The translations under genes and the position numbers were made by a program. Below the pieces are notes generated by a model. The model ran no database searches. It was given only the letters and a program-made list of their open reading frames with translations, and was not told where the DNA came from. From Patiria pectinifera (Eukaryota > Echinodermata > Asteroidea > Valvatida > Asterinidae), in contig CM057135.1 of assembly GCA_029964075.1 (NCBI GenBank), positions 26,773,366 through 26,837,365 on the forward strand: a DNA stretch of 64,000 bases, written 5' to 3'. The first letter of the stretch is position 1, and each line of letters begins with the position of its first letter. Shown here piece by piece: positions 51,601 to 60,600 of the stretch.

Positions 51601-54600
51601 TGAAATCATAGGACGAATGAACTGTTTGGCTTCTCACATTCATGGCCTGATCGACTATGGTGGCTAGATGAGCGCCGTTTTGTAGACCATTGCAGCTCAC
51701 ATGATTGGCATACAGCCACTTGGAGGGACGACGGAATATATGAAGGCATTCTCCTGCGTAGGGAACACTGTCTGCACCGCAGGACAAGACAGGAGGCACG
51801 GTGGTCGTTGCTCTGCCCACTGGAGGAACAAATCATAACGAAAAATCGAACTCAGTATGGAGGAACGAATCCAAATAAACAAACAAACAAACAAACAAAG
51901 AAACAGATGTACATGAACAAACAGACCACAAGTATGGTAGTGCCATATTTCATCAACCATATAGAATCCCCCAAATCAAAGGTGATTTGGGAGTCCGCGA
52001 AGGGACGATACTTACCTGTTAAACCTACAATTTGCATATTTCTCTAAGCCTTAGGCTTCCACGCTAGATTTTAATACCACACAAGGGCGCCCTCCATCGC
52101 CCGCCCCCGCTCCCGCCTACGGCCAACTCGTCCTCTTTTCTCTAGTATCTAACTTTAGGGCGAGCCACCGTGGGGAAGGAGGGAGGGAGGTTTAACAGGT
52201 AAGTATCGTCCCTTCGCGGACTCCCAAATCACCTTTGATTTGGGGGAGTCCACTTCAGGGACTCCCTTACCTGTTAAACCTACAATTTGCATAGACTAGC
52301 ACCGAAAAACGGATGGTGGGCTTCAGAGCGAGCCTATCCAAAAACCACGCTTCGGGAAACCTAAGACCTTGTCCCTTCACGTTCTCCCTAACCAGTGTAC
52401 ATGGCAACTTAAAGAACTCACCAGTAACTGTTGTTCTCTAATGACCCTGAGGGAACATCCCATCACTCCCGGGTAGAACCTCCCCTGGACGCACCTACTG
52501 AGATGGCTGTACGGCCTGTTCGTCCTTCTGCTTGGAGAACATCCCGCAGATAGCAGGCCGTGAAAGTTGACGGTGTTTTCCAGGCGGCTGCCTGTAAAAT
52601 GTCCGGAATAGGGACCCCCTTGAAGTAAGCCCATGACGTTGTCATGGCTCTTGTGTCATGTGCCTTGACCGGATTGGTTGGTGAATTCGGCCAGTCTTTG
52701 ACTGACGCTTGGATAGCCGTAACAATCCACCGGGAGATAGTGTCTGCCGACACCGCCCTGTGCGGTTTATTTGTTGAAATGAATAGTTGGGAGGTGTCTC
52801 CTCTCAAGGTTTTTGTTCGAGCCAAGTACCATTTCAGTGCTCGAACTGGACACCATAATTTATCTTGTGTGACGGAGGAAAACCCTTTAAGATCCGGAAC
52901 AAAAATCGGTGGAGGGAAGAAGGATGGTGATTGATTCTTCGTTAAAAACCCATGACGAGGCACCAGTCGTACCCCGTTGGGTTCCCATCGGATATGCCCT
53001 GGTTCCACCGATAGGGCATGAATCTCGCTTCTTCGTCTAGCCGTGGCCGTGGCTAACAGGAAGACCGTTTTGACGGATAGGTCGAACAAAGAGGCGTTGG
53101 CCATAGGTTCATATGGCGGTCCTGCCAAGACCTAAAGGACCTGTGCCATATCCCAAGATGGAACCAGCGTCTTAGATGGAGGCCTCTCAACGAACATCCC
53201 CCGCATGAGCTGAGTCAGGCTAGCATTATCCGACACCGTAGATCCATTCGGGAATCCCTTATGGACAGCCGCTATGGCTGATCTGTAGCCCCGAATAGTG
53301 GATACCGTCAGATCCTCATGGAACAGGTGCATGAGGAAGTCTCCTACCACTGCTAAAGGTGTTGTGCATGGATCATGAGTTTGTTCTTCACATCACCTAT
53401 GATAATGTCGTAATCGGCTGTCGTAAGTTCGACGGGTAGGCAGTCTGCGGCCTCGGGCTGCCAATGAGGCAGCGTCTGCTGAAAGGCCTGCTGATCGCAG
53501 TGACTGCTCGACAGCATCCAAGATGTTAAGTGAAGCGACTCTATCCCTGGGTGCGGGAATCAGAGACCGCGGCTGACGTAGTAGGTCCGGTCGCCCCGGA
53601 AGAATTATCGGTGGGTTGCACAACAGCCGAACAATTTTCTGAAACCAAGGCTGGCGCGGCCAAAAGGGAGCGATGAGAATGACTCTGCACTCCTCTGTCT
53701 CGACCTTTGTCAATACTCTTGGCAGGAGCGAGATTGGTGGGAAAGCGTATGCCAGCATGCCCTTACAACTGATAGAAAGCGCGTATGCAGCCCATGCCTT
53801 TGGGTCCTGGTTGCGTGCGCAATACACCGGTAACTGATGGTTCAGTGCTGATGCAAACAGATCGATGTGAGGACGATCCCATACTTGGAAGATCGACTGA
53901 ACTACTGTCGGGTGAAGAGTCCATTCCGTTGGAAGGACCTTCCCCCGGGACAGAGCGTCCGCCATGACATTCAGTTTCCCCGCCAGGTGGACCGCTGTAA
54001 GCGTAACCTGTCTCGCTTGACACCACAGCAGGAGCTCCCACGCGTGCATGCACAACTGTGGGGACCGTGTCCCGCCCTGGCGGTTTATGTAAGACACGAC
54101 GGTTGAGTTGTCTGATTTTATGAGGACTACTTCCCCTGTCACCCGTCCGACAAAGTGCTTCAGAGCCCGAAAGACCGCAAGCAGTTCCAGGATATTGATG
54201 TGGCACTGTCTGTCCGCCTGGGACCAAGACCCTGCTGCTGATTCTATTCCAATATGTGCCCCCCAACCTGTGTTAAGGCATCCGTCACCAGAATCACAGA
54301 AGGCTGTGGTCGTGGAAAAATCAGTCCCGCCTTGACGTTTGTTTGCCGAGACCACCAGTCCAGATGGGGGCGAATCATGTTTGGAATTGGCACTGGCCGT
54401 TGGATTTGGTGAATGCACGGTCGGTAGTGGGAAAGTAGATGTAATTGTAGTGGGCGCATCCGCATCCTGCACCATGGAAGCACATCCACCATGCTTGCCA
54501 TTAGGCCCAATAGCCGAAGCCAGGCTATTGCCGGGGCCACGCTGGCAGTCTGGAAGAGGGCGATGCAGTCCACAAGATTTTGGACTCGCTCCTCGGTCGG

Positions 54601-57600
54601 GAAAGCCAGCCCTCGCTGGAGGTCCAACTTTGCTCCTAAGAAAACTGGGTGCATCGTTGGGTTTGGTTGGGATTTTTCGACGTTGACCAGAAACCCCAAC
54701 TCTGAAATGATGTTGCAAGTGAGTTCGAGTGCCCAACTCGTTTCCTCCTTTGTCTCCCCCACAATGAGCCAATCGTCCAGGTAAACAAAGATTTGCACCT
54801 GGCGTTGTCGGAGGATTCCAGCTACGACCTTCACCAGTCGTGTGAATACCCTCGGGGCAGTGGAAAGGCCGAAGGGTAGCGTGAGGAACTCGTAAGTCCG
54901 CTGATTGTAACAAAACCGAAGGAATGCCCGATGTTCATTCAACAGTGGTACATGTAAATAGGCGTCTTTGAGATCGATCGACACCGCCCAAGTTGGAACG
55001 GGTAATGAATCCAAAACTGTCCTCAGCGACTCCATCCGGAACCGTTTGGGTCGGACATATTTGTTTAACGGCCGAAGGTTCAAAATCGGTCGCCATTCTC
55101 CCGTTTTTTTCTTTGGCGCTAGAAAGAATGTCGAGAAAAATCCTCGAGCCGCATCCTCTGTCGGCACTCTGCGTATTGCCCCTTTCTTTAAGAGGGCGGA
55201 TATCTCCGACTCCAGAGCGTGACGCTTGGTCTTGTTGAATGGAATCGGTGTTACTCTCGGTAGGTACGCAGACGGGGGAGTACTTGTGAACTCTATTTTG
55301 TAGCCGGAAGTTACTGTTTTGAGTACCCACCCGTCGTTGCACAAAAGGGCCCAAGTCTTTGCGAAACGTATGAGTCGACCCCCTACGGGCCCTGAATAGG
55401 GGGCCGTGGGAAGGGTGCCGTCACCGGCGCCAACCGCCGCCCCGGTAACCTCCGCGCGAAGCTTTGGAGCGGGGGGTGAAACCAACTCTACCCCGGGTAC
55501 GCGACCCAAAGGCCTGACTCTGTCCTACTGTTGTAGTGGCCTTGTAAGACGAGCCCGATGGGTTGGAGGCAAACGGCTTCAAGGGTTTACGGGGGAATGT
55601 CTTGCCCCTAGTCGTTGCACTGCCACCTCTGGCCGGACGAGAGCTGCCCTTCGGACTAGGCTGTCTATTGAGATTGATCTTGTTCGTAGCTTTTATCCGC
55701 TTCGCTTCAGCTTGCATGATCTCTTGGAATTTCCCTCCAAACAAGTCGGAACTCAGTCGGGGGAGGGATTCCAGGCTGGACCTCAAACCATCAGAGGGAA
55801 CAAAGATTGTATCCAACACGTTAGCTCGGCGGGCGTTGATTGTCATCAAAGACACCCGCATAAACTGGTCCATGCACAGCCGTAGCCCATCATCAAGGCA
55901 ACGAAACGCTGTCTCAGTTGCCTCTGGTGACACAGGCGTGTCTGCCTCACAAGAACACACCAAGTATTCTGACAGGAGTTGTAGAAAACATGCCACTCGA
56001 ATTCCTGCACGTGAAGCTGAGTCAATCTTCAGTAATGACTCTTCAAAAATATTCTTTTCTTTTGATGGAAAAGGTGATTTCACCGAACTTCGGCCACCCG
56101 AATCCGCCGCGATTTTATCACGTACCGTAGCGGGCATGGGCGGCACTGATAAAAATTTATCAAAGTCCGCCTGAGGTACTCTGAACGGGCGAGTTTCACG
56201 GCGCATGAACGGACGTATTTTTTTAACCTCCGAAAGTGCTTTCATGCGATCGGCGCACAGCCGATCAATCGGAAGAACCGGAAAAAATTCCTTCGGTTCG
56301 ACCGGCGCGGTCCGGCGCTTAAACGTTTGTCTAGCGCCCTCTACCGGTTGTTCTTCGTCCTTCGACGGTATATGTAGCACCCGTACCATATCCTTCATGA
56401 CCACGCGCAATCGCTGGTCGGTCGTGGATTGGTAGGATGATTCATCCGAATCCACCGAGGAATCACCCTCCCCCTTTGGGGGCTGTTCCCGGTGATCACG
56501 TTTTTGTCTCGAGGGAAAAGTTTTGTCTCGAGGGACCGCTACCGAAACCCGGCGTGGGTCCCTATCTGACACACTCCCCGGGTCGGAAAAAATATCCGAG
56601 ACGAGGATTGACATCTCATCCTCGGCCGCCGGTTCCGGCAAAACCTGCCCGGGCTCCGGTGGAGTCACCGGTTGAGCCAGCGCTGTCGGTTTCGGTATCA
56701 GTGACGTAATACTGGCCGTCAATTCACGGAACCCCTGTAATAACAGAGCCGACGTGGGATCTTCCCGCCTGCTGTGATGCCGTCGACGGCCTCGTGGCGA
56801 TCTGCTAGCGGATGACGATGAAGAGCTTGAACTAGTATATCTCCGCCGTCTCTTACGCCGGTGGCGTGTCTCACCATCGGACCTGTCCCGGCTCCGGTTG
56901 CGTCCGCGACTCGGACCCGGACTAGCCGAGGGACCGGCAATCGAGCCCGGTTCCGTAGTGGCTGCGTCGGCAGCCTGCATGCCGTGTTTCCTGCCACCCA
57001 ATGTCTTTGGGCGGGCTCCGGTGTCGGTCGCACCGGTCCCTGCCCCGGACCCACCGGGAACCACACCGGTTTCGGGGGCTGTTCCGGTAACACCGGGGAT
57101 AACGTGGCCCGTTGCTGTATGCCCCGCCGGCATAGCTTTGGCCCGGGAACTCTCCTTTTTCTTCCCTGGCTTACGTTTGGAAGTGAGCACGGGCTGCCCG
57201 GCTGGGGGCGCCGTGTCGGATCCCTCACTCAAACCTGCCTGGGGCCTGTCCCCCGATTGAGTGGTAAGGCTCGGACTCTCGGTGCCAGTGACTAAACTAA
57301 ATTCCGGAGGCCTCACCGGCACGGATTTAGTAGTATGACCCGATGCTTTACTGGTGGCCAGAGACCCTTTAGGCATGACCCCAGAAAGCGGTGATTGTCC
57401 CGCCGATGTCGCCTTGCTCGGTGCCCCGGAAGACACACTGGCTGCCGAATCACCCGAGGGAGACCGGGAACGCATCCATGCTGCTACGGCCTCCCACTCC
57501 GCTGACCCCCACTTCTTACAAACCGAGCACGGCACTCGCCGGTTACACGGTCTGCAACGGGGGCATAAATCATGCAAATCTTGTTTGGGGCGGGGCTTAA

Positions 57601-60600
57601 TGCGCCGACAAGAAGAACATGGAACAAAATTCTTTGGCGTCACCCCACGCTTACTTCGTCGTGTGTCCGCCATTATTAACGTGAAAATAAACTGTAAAAT
57701 CACAAAACAACCCCAAAGAAAACCTGACACAACCCGTGTATTTCTTTTATTAATAAACAGATAACCAGCGTACTCTGTACGTATTATTTTTATTCTGAAC
57801 GTATTATACAAAACAACGCAAGCACACTATGCGGTATATAACACAAGAAGAAAACGACACACCTCGTGTTTGACTTCTTTATTAACAAATCAACAGCAAA
57901 TGTACTCCGTACACTAGCCTGTAAACGTAACAAAAACAAAACCTGGCACTCTACCAGAAGCACCGAATCTTGTAGTATAACTCACGAAAGAAATAACTCA
58001 CAAATTTCTTTCAAAATGTACAAAAAAAACACTCTAGCAGAGGATACGTCCGTAGGAGATTCGAAAACACGTTCGTCTTCCATGAACGCTAGAGAAAAGA
58101 GGACGAGTTGGCCGTAGGCGGGAGCGGGGGCGGGCGATGGAGGGCGCCCTTGTGTGGTATTAAAATCTAGCGTGGAAGCCTAAGGCTTAGAGAAATATGC
58201 AAATTGTAGGTTTAACAGGTAAGGGAGTCCCTGAAGTGGACTCTGCATTGCTTTTTTTAGATCAACTACGCCGTGCAAACACCCCTGAAAAATCAAAGAA
58301 GAACTTGTTAAAAACCCTAGCCTGTTGAAGTTTCAAGCTCATTTGTCTATACACTTTTCGGTGGAAAAAAAAACATGCACAACCTTTTGTGCTAAATAAA
58401 CACCCCAACAAACAAAAAAAAGTCCACACTCATTGGAGGGGTCTATCTAATTTTGAATCTGATCGTCTTATGATAACGTCATTCATATAGACCTTTGGGG
58501 AATGTTGTTAGTATGGCACATGACATTTTAAACTACCATATCTCAGAGACAAAATATGCATTTGCAATCATGTTTTCGTTACTTACGTCTAAAGCTATTT
58601 TAAAACATTTTTGTTCAAATTCACCGATACTTATATTCAAATTCGTCCAGCGACATCGATTTAGTACACTTCCAATGTTTAATATCGTCTTTTGTCAGAC
58701 AATTTCAAATTTAGTCCAAACAAATTCAAACATGGGCACTCATTTTCGACCAGGAGTATTCGATTTCGTCTCGTCTACGCCAAATTCGTCTCACTGAATT
58801 ATATGAGACGATTTTGATCTCTGAATTCTCCCATCGGCCCGGCAACAGCTTAGACGAATTTGATCTGTAATGACGAACATTCCAGACCCAGAGATTAAAG
58901 ACGGTGACCAAACGTTATAATTGAATGGTAAATTACTGAATTGGTTTTTAAAAGCCTGGGTAAGTTTTCGTGGACAACGTTAAAAAAAAATGATGGGGTT
59001 GATGAATTTGAGTGAAAAATCTTTGAAAATAGCCGGGAAAACCTCTATACTACAATTAAATTGATTTTTTGAAATATGCTCAACAAGTAAGTAAAAATTG
59101 TCACAAAAGGGTTTCCTTTTTTTTGCACCAACATGTATTTGTACATATTAATGTTCACCGTTTGTGTTTCAACAATGCATTCTTTCCTTATAAGTCTAAC
59201 TTTAACATTCTTTAAGGTAGCTTTTCCCAGGCAATTTCAACAAGGTTTCATTAATTTAACGCCTTGTTTCAGGTTAAAATTGAAAAATCACGCAGATCAG
59301 CATTCGACAATCAAAAAGAATCATTCGGTTTAATTATTCGAGTATGCAATCGTCTTTTCGCTGAACTGGGCCAGTATCGGCCCTTTTAAGCAAACCATAA
59401 CGGCAAGACGGTACAAAGCTAGCGCAAATTTGTGAATTCAAATTAACTTATTCATCAAAGACCGTGCTCAAATAAGGAATCAAACGGACTCTTTTTTTGA
59501 TGTTCGAATGCTCATTTAAGCAGCAAAGGGAGCATTCGTTCTAAAACGAATTTGAATGGGCCTCCGAGTGTTAAATGTAACGACTATTTGATGAAATCGG
59601 CTGGGAAAACCTAGATTTTTGTGTGTAATAAACACACATGTTACAACATTTGTTGTTTCACATTTAAAGTGTCCCATTTTTACTGCAACGAATACACAGG
59701 AATACGAATAGGGGAGTCAGGTTGGCATAGCAGTACTTTCCTTGCCTTCCACCGCTGTGACCCGGGTTCGAATTGACCCCGGGTTTGAATCCTGCCTGGG
59801 CCAATAATTATGTGGATTGGGTTTTCAGTCCCTGCTTGACTCCGCGGGTTTCCGCCCAGATTTTTTTTTTTTATCCCACCTAGCCTCTAAAACTGTCATT
59901 TCTTCTGATTCACTTCTCTCTACAGGTTTCTTCAAGCTTTCGAGCTTACAATGCCTAGGACGATATTTGGGGAATCCTTGGTTTAATTAGTAATAAATTT
60001 AAAAAAAATACATAAATAAATATAAAAACAATACAGATTCATCTAAATACCTCACGCTTCTACCGATAACCCATTGAACTCTTATTTCTACCATGGCTTG
60101 AACATCTGCTTATATTATTAAAACAACTCACTCATGGAGCCTTAGGGAAATCCCCATAGGGTTGCTCGTAAAATTGGTTGAACATTAATGACCCATAATA
60201 ACCCCAAGTTCCCTTTATTTCCTACCCCCATCGATCAACAGCAATCGATCTAGCCCATTTACAATATTAAAATGTTTACCCCTAAAAATATGTGTGTGCA
60301 GTTTCCCATATGGTGTTGCAATTTACCAGGATGGGTATGGTTCCTAGTAAACCAGGGAGGGAGTTAGGGTTTTAATCTAGATACCTCGTTTACCTAGATA
60401 TACTAGATACCTTTCCCTGTAAGGTATTAGTGTGGGCCTATTATGCAAAAGTCCCCGGTGGTTGCAGTCGGCATGCAGTTACAGGGCCCATGCAACACTC
60501 TAACTTTTTTTTCTTCATTTACAACTTTTTAAAACATATAAACAATACAAACTTCACGGCTCCACCCAGCTCAAGCGGGCGCCGGTGCATACCAAAAGTG

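Larger units (their letters stand above)
51967..58242 (-). mobile_element. DIRS-like tyrosine-recombinase retrotransposon, copy B (inactive)
   Basis: About 6.28 kb inside the first intron of the host gene (between the signal peptide and the first lectin exon), same sense as the gene. Structure as copy A: inverted repeats 52012-52145 and 58089-58222, internal complementary region 52187-52292. By eye very close to copy A throughout. The gag ORF is intact here. The RT ORF is frameshifted within RNase H, and the recombinase ORF has two stops. Confidence 0.93.
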
